Below, piece after piece: positions 1-8,847 of a DNA stretch of 64,000 bases; within the stretch, counting starts at the first letter, position 1; each line of letters opens with the position of its first letter. The position numbers and the translations under genes were made by a program. Origin of the DNA: Bdellovibrio sp. 28-41-41 (GTDB lineage: Bacteria; Bdellovibrionota; Bdellovibrionia; Bdellovibrionales; Bdellovibrionaceae); assembly GCA_002256935.1 (NCBI GenBank), contig NCGL01000007.1, positions 1 through 64,000 of the forward strand. Direction: 5' to 3'. The notes beneath the pieces are model-generated. The model saw only the letters and a list, made by a program, of their open reading frames with translations. It did not search any database and was not told the origin of the DNA.

Positions 1-798
1 ATCGCGCTGCTCAATTCATTTTCGCAGCTCTATCAATGGGATGATACCATTCGCCACAACTTAGAAAAAATTCGTGTCTTTTTTATTCCGTGTGTGAACC
101 CTATTGGGATTTTAAAAAAACGCCGATCGAATCCAAATGGAATCGATATTATGCGAAATGCACCCATCGACGCTGAAGATAAAGTTCCTTCGTTGTTGGG
201 CGGTCATCGCATTTCTAATTTGTTACCATGGTATCGCGGTGAACACATGGAATCTGAAACGACGGCGCTAGTTACCCACGTAAAAAAAGAAATCGAGCAC
301 GCTAAAGTTGCCGTCACAGTTGATTTTCATTCCGGTTTTGGCTTTCAAGATCAAATTTGGTTTCCCTACGCAAAAACCAGAAAACCATTTGCCGACTTAG
401 GTTACTTTGATTCGTTTATTGGGTTAATGAATAAGACCTATCCCAATCATTTTTATAAAGTAGAACCGCAAGCGTATCTGACTCACGGAGATGTTTGGGA
501 TTATCTGTACGACTGGAAAAAGAGTTTAAATCAGCCAGACAGTGTATTCTTACCGATGTGTTTAGAGATGGGGTCCTGGATGTGGGTGAAGAAAAATCCT
601 CTGCAGATTTTCACGCCAGAAGGGGCTTACAATCCAGTAAAAACGCATCGATATCGTCGGGCTCTGCGGCGCCATAATACATTTTTTGAATTTCTTATTC
701 GGGCTCTGTATTCACCGCAAAGTTGGTATCCTTTGGCGCCAGATCAGCTTGAAATTCACAGACGACATGCAATGGAAAAATGGTATGCAAAAAAGTAG
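1..798 (+). CDS. M14-family zinc carboxypeptidase-like protein (5' truncated)
   Basis: The reading frame is open from the first base, so the gene starts outside the window and only its last 265 codons are seen. The NPIG...NPNGIDIMRN stretch (about residues 32-49 of the visible part) matches the M14 carboxypeptidase substrate-binding signature, usually NxNGxDLNRN. DFHSGFG, with its His at visible residue 110, fits the third zinc ligand. A Glu in CLEMGSW could be the catalytic glutamate. The zinc ligands HxxE lie upstream, off the window. M14 enzymes remove C-terminal residues from peptides or act on related amide bonds, and some cleave peptidoglycan stems; the substrate here is unknown. The alpha/beta hydrolase gene downstream overlaps its end, so the two are probably co-transcribed. 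Confidence 0.7.
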   Translation: MALLNSFSQLYQWDDTIRHNLEKIRVFFIPCVNPIGILKKRRSNPNGIDIMRNAPIDAEDKVPSLLGGHRISNLLPWYRGEHMESETTALVTHVKKEIEHAKVAVTVDFHSGFGFQDQIWFPYAKTRKPFADLGYFDSFIGLMNKTYPNHFYKVEPQAYLTHGDVWDYLYDWKKSLNQPDSVFLPMCLEMGSWMWVKKNPLQIFTPEGAYNPVKTHRYRRALRRHNTFFEFLIRALYSPQSWYPLAPDQLEIHRRHAMEKWYAKK

Positions 799-1540
799 AA
801 ATTGGGTTTTACTTCGAGGTTTAATTCGCGGCAGTTTTCACTGGCATAAATTTCCAGAAAAACTAGCCAAAGCATTTCCAAATGATAAAATTCACTTGTT
901 TGATTCTCCGGGGAATGGTCTTCGAAACACGGATACAAGCCCAACGAAAATTGAAGACTTCACGCAGGACTTGCGGTTTCTAGCGCGTCAATTGGACAAT
1001 ATTCAACTGATCGCTATTTCATTGGGCGGCATGATTGCATTGAACTGGTTATCTTCATACCCCCAAGAAGTTGAAAATGCATTTATAATGAACACCTCGC
1101 TAGGGGACACTGGTCCGTTTTACAAGCGCCTGAACTATATGAATTACCCACGAATTGCTAAATCATTTTTGAAAGATGAAACTGTGGTCGAGAAAATGAT
1201 TTTAGAATTAACCTGCAATAGTATTGATGTGCAGGAGGAATTATTGGATCACAATATAGAAATGGCGCGAAAGTACCCGATGAATCGTTTGAATTTTTTC
1301 AGACAAATCGCGGCGGCAGGGCGATCACGTTTTGATTCACGACTTTTAAGTTATAAAAATCTACGTTTGCTAGTGTCCGCAAATGACCGATTGGTGCACC
1401 CTCAAAACACCTTTAATTTAGGACACAAGTTAGGAGTATCTCCCGTAGTTCACCCATGGGCCGGTCATGACTTGACGTTGGATGATCCTGATTTCGTGGT
1501 CGACTACATAAAGAGTCAGTTGGGCCCAATCAAAGTGTAA
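785..1540 (+). CDS. alpha/beta hydrolase
   Basis: A 251-residue single-domain alpha/beta hydrolase. The sequence opens with the typical LLRGL...GSFHWHKF strand and oxyanion-loop region. The nucleophile elbow reads A-I-S-L-G-G, so the first glycine of GxSxG is replaced by alanine. The acid is likely the Asp in SANDRLVHP and the base the His in WAGHD near the C-terminus. I chose the ATG at 785, which overlaps the stop of the M14-like gene by 14 bp. A longer in-frame extension to 686 would lie wholly inside that gene and has no support. The layout resembles BioH-like or small esterase genes, but the substrate cannot be read from sequence. No signal peptide is seen, so it should be cytoplasmic. 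Confidence 0.75.
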   Translation: MQKSRNWVLLRGLIRGSFHWHKFPEKLAKAFPNDKIHLFDSPGNGLRNTDTSPTKIEDFTQDLRFLARQLDNIQLIAISLGGMIALNWLSSYPQEVENAFIMNTSLGDTGPFYKRLNYMNYPRIAKSFLKDETVVEKMILELTCNSIDVQEELLDHNIEMARKYPMNRLNFFRQIAAAGRSRFDSRLLSYKNLRLLVSANDRLVHPQNTFNLGHKLGVSPVVHPWAGHDLTLDDPDFVVDYIKSQLGPIKV

Positions 1541-1573
1541 TTGACTAAGGATTAGGCACTCCTGTAAAAAGGG

Positions 1574-1605
1574 GGCAAAAGTGGACCTTTGTACAAGTTT
1601 TTGCC
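1574..1605 (+). terminator. possible weak terminator hairpin after the hydrolase gene
   Basis: GGCAAAA (1574-1580) pairs perfectly with TTTTGCC (1599-1605) across an 18-nt loop. The T-run lies inside the right arm rather than after it, so this is a poor intrinsic terminator. It sits in the 186-bp gap between the hydrolase and the envelope operon. Confidence 0.25.
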
Positions 1606-1665
1606 ACGAAAAAATTACACCTCATTACGATTTAAGTCGAAAATTAGTCCTAATTCATTCAATTA

Positions 1666-1694
1666 TTGACTGGAGTTTAAATTCCATTTTTACT
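1666..1694 (+). promoter_or_regulatory. possible sigma70-type promoter of the envelope operon
   Basis: TTGACT at 1666-1671 is five of six to a -35 box. A 17-bp spacer leads to a weak -10, TTTACT, at 1689-1694. It would start transcription about 25 bp before the barrel gene. The -10 match is poor, so this is tentative. Confidence 0.3.
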
Positions 1695-1726
1695 TCCAAC
1701 TGCTTGATATGAGAGAATAAAAAAGA

Positions 1727-3157
1727 ATGATCCTAGACCGCCCTGGGCGCTTAAAACTACTGCTGGTTTCCGTATTACTATGTCTAACATTTCAGGCAAA
1801 TGCGTCCCTGTATTCAAATCAATTTACTAAATTAGATTCTGTTTCTAAAGCGCCAGCATCGAATAATTTCTTCGGTGTGATCCGTTTTGAAAATATGGAT
1901 TATCTGACGATGCTTCCCGATGAAGATAAATTCAATCGTCAGCAGTATTTCTCCGCTCGATTAGGTTTGACGGGCTTAAGCTATGATACATTCTGGGGCT
2001 ACGGAATGGACGTGCAAGCCGGTAAGTACAGTTACGGTGCTTCGAACTATTCTGTCCAAGAAATATTTTTATTCTATCGCTTGGAATCCTTTTTTAAAAT
2101 TTCACTCGGTCGCAAAAAAATAGAGTGGAGCGTTTTAGATAATTATTGGAAAACAAGTCTTTGGCAGCCTAAGTACGCGATCGATTATCTACGACCCGAG
2201 GAACAAGGATTAACGGGAGCGTTCTTTGAATACAAACGTTCTGATTTTCAGTTTGTCGCTTTAACAACGCCAATTTTTATTCCCAATATGGGTGTTGATA
2301 TCCGTGAAGAAGACGGTGAGCTTCGCGCGGACAGTCGTTGGTTTCGCCAACCGTCAAACAAATATGATTTCAATGGTCGTATCAAAACTATCACTTATAA
2401 TCTATCGGTGCCGGAAACCCGTAACTTGGTTTCAAGACCGGGAGTTGGTTACAACGTCGCTTTAGGAGATCGATCTAAAGGGTTTTGGGTCAATCAGAGC
2501 GCAGGTTATAAACCAGTCAACGATTTGCTTTTAAAACGTGAAGGTTATGCACAAGCCGCTGGTAAAAGTGTAAAAGTGGCCGTTTCGCCGGATGTGACCT
2601 ATCACTCAGTATTGGCATTAGACGTTGGGTATTCATTCCAAAACTTTAAAGTGATTTCTTCATACATTGAAGACAATCCAAAATCAAAAATTCCAACGGA
2701 CGAATGGATTATTCAAAATTTAGAGCCAATGAAGGGCTATTCAGTAATGGTCGAAAACAATATCGACTACTCCCTGATTCGCGATTTAAAAATTCAGCTA
2801 GGTTATTTGCGCATTGATGGCGGCACAATTAGTGATATCAATGCAAGTTCAGAAAAAGATTCCTTCACTTTGTTTGACGAACGTTTTTATTTTTACAATT
2901 CGTTACTGTTTAAAACTGAAGGCAAGCTATTCAAATTATTTAATCGCGACTTTACGACGAAGTTTTCGTACTTACGTGATTTTAATCAAAAAGGTTCTTT
3001 GGTAAATACTGAGTTTCAATTCTATCCCGTACAAAACTGGGCTGTTCTTGTTGGTGGTGATCTTATTTCTGTGGATGAAGAAAATGATTCTTCCGGTTTT
3101 CTGAATCAAAACCGTGCAAATGATCGAGTCTACGCGGGGGTTAGCTATGTTTTCTAG
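1727..3157 (+). CDS. outer-membrane beta-barrel protein
   Basis: A 476-residue protein with an N-terminal signal peptide: a basic start, a hydrophobic stretch LLLVSVLLCLTF and a cleavage site after ANA at about residue 27. Many alternating amphipathic strands follow, and it ends in VSYVF, whose terminal Phe is the usual BAM recognition residue. I do not recognise a named family with certainty. Its size and position before an MBOAT acyltransferase and SGNH proteins recall AlgE-type polysaccharide export porins, but this is inference from context. The next gene begins inside its last codons. Conserved-looking segments include GRKKIEW and DYLRPEEQG. Confidence 0.8.
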   Translation: MILDRPGRLKLLLVSVLLCLTFQANASLYSNQFTKLDSVSKAPASNNFFGVIRFENMDYLTMLPDEDKFNRQQYFSARLGLTGLSYDTFWGYGMDVQAGKYSYGASNYSVQEIFLFYRLESFFKISLGRKKIEWSVLDNYWKTSLWQPKYAIDYLRPEEQGLTGAFFEYKRSDFQFVALTTPIFIPNMGVDIREEDGELRADSRWFRQPSNKYDFNGRIKTITYNLSVPETRNLVSRPGVGYNVALGDRSKGFWVNQSAGYKPVNDLLLKREGYAQAAGKSVKVAVSPDVTYHSVLALDVGYSFQNFKVISSYIEDNPKSKIPTDEWIIQNLEPMKGYSVMVENNIDYSLIRDLKIQLGYLRIDGGTISDINASSEKDSFTLFDERFYFYNSLLFKTEGKLFKLFNRDFTTKFSYLRDFNQKGSLVNTEFQFYPVQNWAVLVGGDLISVDEENDSSGFLNQNRANDRVYAGVSYVF

Positions 3158-6100
3158 GTTGATTTGGACCAGAACCGTAGTTACTGCTCTGACGATGCTA
3201 GCGCTATCGTTGTCGATTTTATCATGCGGTTTAAAAATAGGCGAATCGCCTCCAGCAGCGGCTATGCCTGGCTACCATACTGATTCATGCTTTGATGCCG
3301 CTACGACTAAGTTCGGAGAGTTCTTTGCAGGAACGGCTAAAGATGAAGAGATCGAAGCATCTTGGGATTGTTTCTCGACAATGATTAAGGATTTCAAATC
3401 TAAAGTTCGTTGTAAAATCAGAGACAAATGTTCACCCGGTGAAATTGCACAGTTCGTAGAAGATAACTTCATGGACGAAAACGTCGGTGAAGTGAAACAG
3501 AAAGTTATCTCAGCTGAACTACAGGCTCAGCTAATGAAAGTTAAAAAATTATTCTTAGGTGGAAATCTAGAATACATTAATGGCGCCGAGTTAGATCGTC
3601 TGGCCGAATTACTTGGTAACTTAAAAGGCATTTCTAAAGACATCAATCCTTCGATGAAGGTTCTGACTTTGAACTGGGAAAACAAATTACGTTCCAGCGA
3701 AGTTAGTCTTTTTGATTTTGAAGCGGTAAATGAGAATTTAATTAAGATCGCACAACGTTTTGCCGGTTTGGTTAATAAAGACGACAACGTTTACCACTTT
3801 GATGATTTTGAAGGTTTAATTACTGAAATGAGTCGTTTTGTTGGCTCGAATTGGTCATGGGCAGGATCTGTGCATAATTACCTTCCGATGATCAAACAAT
3901 TGAAGAAATCGATCAATGGTGGAGATCAAGAATCCTTGAAAGACAACGAATGGAATCTATTCTTGTTGTTGGGATCACGCGCCTACATTCAATTTCTTCG
4001 TTATTATTATTTCATCAAGGATCTAGATCCAGAATTTACAAGTCTGCGTTTAGCCTACACGGCACGAACCATTGAAGAGACATTTCAAATGATCTACGAT
4101 TTATTAAGTTATAAAGAATCGAATCAAGTCAGTAAATCGGAAATCGAAGATTTGCTGAAAAGCTTCTCGCGTCTTTGGCCGGTTTTAAAAACATCTCCGG
4201 CATTGATCACAGAAGCGATGAAGATCAAACAAGTGTTGATTGGCGGTTCTGAAAAAGGTTTTGAAAAAGACGATTTCTTGCGTGCACAGAAGAAAGTGAA
4301 CTTGATCAAACAAATCGTAGAGAAGTTTACTCCGTACTACCAATTTTACGGTTTAAGTTGGCATCCAGAGTTGTTAAAACAAACGGAAGCGTTTGCCTAC
4401 TTCGCTAAAGCTACAAAAAGCTTTGAAGAAATGATCACAAAAATTAACGAAGAATTTAAGTTCGAGAAGGGCTACGACTTCAAGAGCCTAATGAACTTAA
4501 TGGCGGAAATTGAAAAGCTCTATCCAGGTGCCAGTACTGATATGCCTTTGGGTAAAAGAGTGGCGCAGTATGCGTGTTTAGCTCAATTAGGTAGCGATGT
4601 CTTGCTAGATAAGCAAGACAATCAAAATAATAATGCCTGTGAAGTCATCGAGCTTTCTAGCGCTGACCTTACGAAGCTAGTAAAAAAGGGCGGTCAAGTC
4701 CTTACTATATTCTGGGATTACTATTATTTTATCAGTCGAACAAAAGTAGTTTTTAATGATCTTGAATGGCAGATGAAACTAAAAGACTTTGGCTACAAAG
4801 TGATTACATTTTTGAAGTCGGCAATTGAAGAGAGAAAATCAAAACGTATTTCCAATTATGAAATCAAAGCGGTTGTTAACGAGCTTTCAAATATAGATAT
4901 CATTCCAAAATCGATCAAGAAAACGACGATTGAATCATTGATTCAGTTGGCTATTACGAAAATTTTAGTACCGGAGGAGTTAAAAGACAAAGTCGCTCGT
5001 TTTGATGGGTTTGAACCGTTTCACATCGAGCAGTTGTACCGTGAGATTGATAATTACTTGGGTGTTAATATTTATATTCACCAAGCGTTCGAGAACAGAA
5101 TTAATCAAAAATATGATTATAAGTTCCTGTTAGGTCGCTTCAAACAATCTATTGTGGATTCAACTAATCCAAACTTCAGACTTGGGATGACAGAGTTTGT
5201 TCGAAATTTCGAAACGAATTATCCGATGATTGTAGCTGCAGACAATCGCATTTTCTTTAATCGTAATCCGAGTCCTATTTATGACAAGCACACTTTAGAA
5301 GCGTACAACATGCATCGCTTTTTGGCGGGCTTGATACTGCGATCGTATGCTAAACATGATGCTAGAACGAAAGCAATCAGCAGCGTACTGTCCGATTGTG
5401 AAGTCAAAGCGATATTTTTAGAACTTAAACCGATACTGACTGATCTTGATATTATCTCGGGTAGTTCTGGTACAAGCTTTATTGATGCTCGTTTCATCGA
5501 GGCAAACCTATTCTTGCCTAAATCAGACGGCAACGACACGGTCAGTTTTGGCGAGTTAGGTGAGTTCGTAAATTACATTTTATCTGGTTTTACGATTGAT
5601 GATTTGGCTAAGGCGGCCATTGCTAAGGATTGCAATTCGACAACAGTTGGTACTGATGTTTTGGTGGACTTAGCATGCTTACGTAGCTCTTATAAAAAGA
5701 ATATGCTGACAGTGCTGAACTCAATGCCTTCGTATGTTACGTACAGCCAAAAAGAAAATCCGACGGACTGGGATAACGCATTTTTAAATAACTTGAAAGC
5801 AGCCGGCTACAAAGTCAGACAAGATGCTAAAATTTCGCTTTCAGAAGCCTCGCTATTGCCTCATATCTTGCAATATGGAGAAACGATTTTCACGAAGTTT
5901 GATGTGAATGCCGATGGTATTATCGATAAAAAAGAAGGCATCAGAGCGTTCCCATCGTTTGCATTTTTGTTGAAACGAGTCGCTCGGAAACAACTTGAAA
6001 ATGGCGACATCAAAGAGAGTGAACTAGAAGCTATGTTCACATACATACTTAAGTATGGGAACATTCCAGAATGTAACAAGCCGTTCATCTTACTTTGCCT

Positions 6101-6263
6101 GTTTGATCGTGGCATAACGAACTGGCTAGACTGGAAATCTAATTACCGTAAAGACGACTACACGCTATCTGCGAATCGATCACAGGTTTCCAAAATTTTA
6201 GGTATCATTTCAGATATGGTTACGACCAGTCCTTCAGTCCAAGAAGACACCTGCAAACGATGA
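3147..6263 (+). CDS. very large lipoprotein with EF-hand and degenerate EF-hand-like repeats
   Basis: A 1038-residue protein. The start at 3147 gives a clean lipoprotein signal peptide (basic MFSRLIWTR, hydrophobic core, lipobox ILS-C27), so it is probably lipid-anchored in the envelope. It overlaps the barrel gene by 11 bp. Most of the protein is alpha-helical. Near the C-terminus DVNADGIIDKKE (coded near 5901) is a canonical EF-hand calcium loop. Many other spots have the shape of a short strand plus acidic helix start (near 3558, 3775, 4110, 4240, 4836, 5523, 5999), which suggests an array of degenerate EF-hand-like units. Cysteines are scattered along it and may form disulfides. I know no named family. 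It probably works with the barrel and the acyltransferase downstream, possibly as a periplasmic scaffold as AlgK is for alginate; that role is inferred. Confidence 0.75.
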   Translation: MFSRLIWTRTVVTALTMLALSLSILSCGLKIGESPPAAAMPGYHTDSCFDAATTKFGEFFAGTAKDEEIEASWDCFSTMIKDFKSKVRCKIRDKCSPGEIAQFVEDNFMDENVGEVKQKVISAELQAQLMKVKKLFLGGNLEYINGAELDRLAELLGNLKGISKDINPSMKVLTLNWENKLRSSEVSLFDFEAVNENLIKIAQRFAGLVNKDDNVYHFDDFEGLITEMSRFVGSNWSWAGSVHNYLPMIKQLKKSINGGDQESLKDNEWNLFLLLGSRAYIQFLRYYYFIKDLDPEFTSLRLAYTARTIEETFQMIYDLLSYKESNQVSKSEIEDLLKSFSRLWPVLKTSPALITEAMKIKQVLIGGSEKGFEKDDFLRAQKKVNLIKQIVEKFTPYYQFYGLSWHPELLKQTEAFAYFAKATKSFEEMITKINEEFKFEKGYDFKSLMNLMAEIEKLYPGASTDMPLGKRVAQYACLAQLGSDVLLDKQDNQNNNACEVIELSSADLTKLVKKGGQVLTIFWDYYYFISRTKVVFNDLEWQMKLKDFGYKVITFLKSAIEERKSKRISNYEIKAVVNELSNIDIIPKSIKKTTIESLIQLAITKILVPEELKDKVARFDGFEPFHIEQLYREIDNYLGVNIYIHQAFENRINQKYDYKFLLGRFKQSIVDSTNPNFRLGMTEFVRNFETNYPMIVAADNRIFFNRNPSPIYDKHTLEAYNMHRFLAGLILRSYAKHDARTKAISSVLSDCEVKAIFLELKPILTDLDIISGSSGTSFIDARFIEANLFLPKSDGNDTVSFGELGEFVNYILSGFTIDDLAKAAIAKDCNSTTVGTDVLVDLACLRSSYKKNMLTVLNSMPSYVTYSQKENPTDWDNAFLNNLKAAGYKVRQDAKISLSEASLLPHILQYGETIFTKFDVNADGIIDKKEGIRAFPSFAFLLKRVARKQLENGDIKESELEAMFTYILKYGNIPECNKPFILLCLFDRGITNWLDWKSNYRKDDYTLSANRSQVSKILGIISDMVTTSPSVQEDTCKR

Positions 6264-6312
6264 TTATCTAAGGTCTTATTAGGGCCTTCCGATAAAGCTT
6301 GTAGGAGATTTT

Positions 6313-7728
6313 GTGTTATTTCCTACATTGGAATTTGCGATATTTTTTACAGTGGTTTTCTACCTAAGCTGGGAATTGGTATTTAACAATTCTTATCGCA
6401 AGCTATTCTTATTACTGGCTTCTTATTTTTTCTACGCCACGCTAGATTTTAGATTCCTGCCGATTCTTTTCTTAAGTCCCTCGTTAAACTTCTTGTTTGG
6501 CCTATGGATCGGTATTGAAGAAAACCTGAAGACCAAGAAGTACATTTTAACGTTCACGATCGCTTTGAACCTGCTTCTGCTGGGAGTGTTTAAATATTTT
6601 GATTTCTTTGCCGGTACAGTTGTTGAAGTTATGACTCGGGTCGGAATTACGGCGACTTGGCAAGACGACGTGTTTATGAACTTTGTTCTGCCACTTGGGA
6701 TTTCATTTTTTACCTTTCAAGGGATCTCTTACCTTGTAGATATTTATAAAAAAGAACTAACGTACAAAAATTCATTGCTGGACGTATTGTTGTACATATC
6801 ATTTTTTCCGCATTTAGTGGCTGGACCAATTGTCAAAGCCAGCGAGTTTATTCCGCAGTTAAAACAACCGCCAAAGACTACGGACATTCCCTTTCTATTT
6901 TCAATCACGCTCATCGTGCTTGGTTTGTTTAAAAAGACGGTGATAGCAAATTACCTCGGCGTTGATATTGTTGATCCTATTTTTGAAAATCCGAAGGCCT
7001 TTAGTTCATTCGATATGATCTTTGCCATCTACTGCTATGCTGTACAAATCTTTTGCGATTTTAGTGCTTACACGGATATGGCCATCGGATTTGCCTACTT
7101 ACTTGGATATCAGTTCCCGTTGAACTTCAATCAACCGTACGGTGCAACGAGCCTAAAGGATTTTTGGAATCGTTGGCATATTTCGCTAAGCCGCTGGTTA
7201 AAAGAATATTTGTATATCCCAATGGGTGGTAATCGTGTTTCTGAAAAGCGCACATACCAAAACTTGTTGATCACGATGGGTCTGGGCGGATTGTGGCATG
7301 GAGCTTCTTGGAATTTCATCACATGGGGTCTTCTTCACGGCATTGGGTTAGCAATTGAAAAGCGTTTTCAATGGGATTCAAAAGTGGACTCGTTGGGAAA
7401 AAAAATCCTTCGTGGATTTTTGGTTTTCAATTTCGTGTGTTTTGCTTGGATTTTCTTTCGAGCCGAATCATTTGATAAAAGCTATGAGGTTCTAAGACAG
7501 CTTTTTGATTTTTCAAAACCGGTCATGAAAATGACACCATTTTATTTAATCCTTTTTCTAATAGGCATGAGTTTTCATTTTGTTAAACCACTACGCAGCT
7601 GGAATATCTCGGATCGTTTTCTACAGCTGCCAGCAGTTGCCTACGCGTTTGTTTTTGCGGTGATGGTAACGTTAATAACCGCGCTTATGCCTGAAGGTAT
7701 TGCTCCATTTATTTATTTTAGATTTTAG
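6313..7728 (+). CDS. MBOAT-family O-acyltransferase (AlgI/DltB-like)
   Basis: A 471-residue multi-pass membrane protein. It has the MBOAT core: WNRWHISLSRWLKEYLYIP with His289, and GLWHGASWNF with His329, the conserved catalytic histidine of AlgI, DltB and PatA proteins. The family moves an acyl group, usually acetyl, from a cytoplasmic donor across the inner membrane to a polysaccharide, teichoic acid or peptidoglycan acceptor. The start is GTG at 6313, with AGGAG at 6303-6307. It lies 49 bp after the lipoprotein gene and 15 bp before an SGNH gene. MBOAT plus SGNH is the usual two-part O-acetylation machine. The acceptor polymer is not identifiable, since no polymerase gene is next to it. 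Confidence 0.9.
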   Translation: MLFPTLEFAIFFTVVFYLSWELVFNNSYRKLFLLLASYFFYATLDFRFLPILFLSPSLNFLFGLWIGIEENLKTKKYILTFTIALNLLLLGVFKYFDFFAGTVVEVMTRVGITATWQDDVFMNFVLPLGISFFTFQGISYLVDIYKKELTYKNSLLDVLLYISFFPHLVAGPIVKASEFIPQLKQPPKTTDIPFLFSITLIVLGLFKKTVIANYLGVDIVDPIFENPKAFSSFDMIFAIYCYAVQIFCDFSAYTDMAIGFAYLLGYQFPLNFNQPYGATSLKDFWNRWHISLSRWLKEYLYIPMGGNRVSEKRTYQNLLITMGLGGLWHGASWNFITWGLLHGIGLAIEKRFQWDSKVDSLGKKILRGFLVFNFVCFAWIFFRAESFDKSYEVLRQLFDFSKPVMKMTPFYLILFLIGMSFHFVKPLRSWNISDRFLQLPAVAYAFVFAVMVTLITALMPEGIAPFIYFRF

Positions 7729-7743
7729 GATGACTAGAGACGA

Positions 7744-8847
7744 ATGAGTATAGAGAAAAGTTATAAAAGCATTTCTGAATCTTCTAAGATAATCAAGCTG
7801 ACCTTGGTTATCACTCTGCTTTTGAATCTGTCTACTATTCATGAATGGTTACAGCAAAAAGAAGCCAGTCCCATGACGTCCTCATTTTTAAAGCTGACGG
7901 AAGCATTGAAAGAAATCGGTGATCAATTCTACCTGACGGCATTACGTAAAGGCGTCAGAGCTCGCTTCTTGTCTTATACAGCTGGTGTCGCACAAGGAAC
8001 ATCCACAGGGCCCAAACAAAATCCGATGATGCCAGAAATGGATAGAAAAGTCGCAGCGATTGAGCCCGGCGGCGAGGATTCTGAAGTGGTGCAAGATATT
8101 GATCTAGGAGAGTTAACCCTGATTGACGATCTAATCAGCGAGCCGGAGACCAAGGTAGCTGCTATTAAGCCAGCTTTGCCAAACTCAGTCCCGGCGCCAG
8201 AGTCGTCGAATTTGGCCGGAACTCAGAAGAGTATTTTAATTATAGGAGATTCAATTTTAAAATCGGGCCTGCAAGAACACTTTGAGCGTAACCTTGCCCA
8301 GCGCGACGAAAATGTGACCATGGAGATTAAATCTAAATCCGGCACCGGGCTTTCTAGACCTGATGTGTTTGACTGGGTTAACTACGTTGATAAGCAAAAA
8401 AATGTATATGAAAAAACGCTTATTTTCCTGGGAACTAACGATGCGCAAAACTTGCTGAAAGATAAGAAAGCGATCCCATTTGATTCTAAGGAATGGAAAG
8501 CTGAATACAGTTTAAGAGTCAGAACATTGCTTCAGAGAGCCTGCAGCAAATCAAAACAAGTATACTGGGTCAGCTCGCTACGAATGCGGTCGGATAGCTT
8601 TGATGCAAAGATGCACTCTCTGCATGATGTTGTTCGTAAGGAAATCAAAACTCAATCATCGTGTGCGCAGTATATCCCTGTGTTTCAATGGTTTACTAAA
8701 AAATCGAAATACACAGATACTTGGACTACCGAATCTAAAAAGAACGGAAAGAAGACTATCAAACTTCGAGTTGCCGACGGAATTCATTTAACATATTGGG
8801 GCGCCGATTTATTTTCTCAAAAAATAATTGAGTCCATCTATGAGTAA
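7744..8847 (+). CDS. membrane-anchored SGNH-hydrolase-domain protein (DUF459/AlgJ-like)
   Basis: A 367-residue protein with one transmembrane segment near residues 16-33 and a linker of low complexity to about residue 160. An SGNH domain follows: IIGDS with Ser170, GTND in block III, and DGIH with Asp345 and His348. The catalytic triad looks complete. In alginate, cellulose and peptidoglycan O-acetylation systems such proteins take the acyl group delivered by the MBOAT protein and place it on the polymer in the periplasm. The 15-bp gap to the MBOAT gene supports this pairing. The proline/glutamate-rich linker would let the domain reach out from the inner membrane. The next gene overlaps its end by 8 bp. 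Confidence 0.8.
   Translation: MSIEKSYKSISESSKIIKLTLVITLLLNLSTIHEWLQQKEASPMTSSFLKLTEALKEIGDQFYLTALRKGVRARFLSYTAGVAQGTSTGPKQNPMMPEMDRKVAAIEPGGEDSEVVQDIDLGELTLIDDLISEPETKVAAIKPALPNSVPAPESSNLAGTQKSILIIGDSILKSGLQEHFERNLAQRDENVTMEIKSKSGTGLSRPDVFDWVNYVDKQKNVYEKTLIFLGTNDAQNLLKDKKAIPFDSKEWKAEYSLRVRTLLQRACSKSKQVYWVSSLRMRSDSFDAKMHSLHDVVRKEIKTQSSCAQYIPVFQWFTKKSKYTDTWTTESKKNGKKTIKLRVADGIHLTYWGADLFSQKIIESIYE

Noticed and set aside
6269..6288. Hairpin AAGGTC/GGCCTT between the lipoprotein and MBOAT genes as a terminator
   Set aside because: Stem has only six pairs with a G-T pair and no T-tract, and the genes appear to be one operon.
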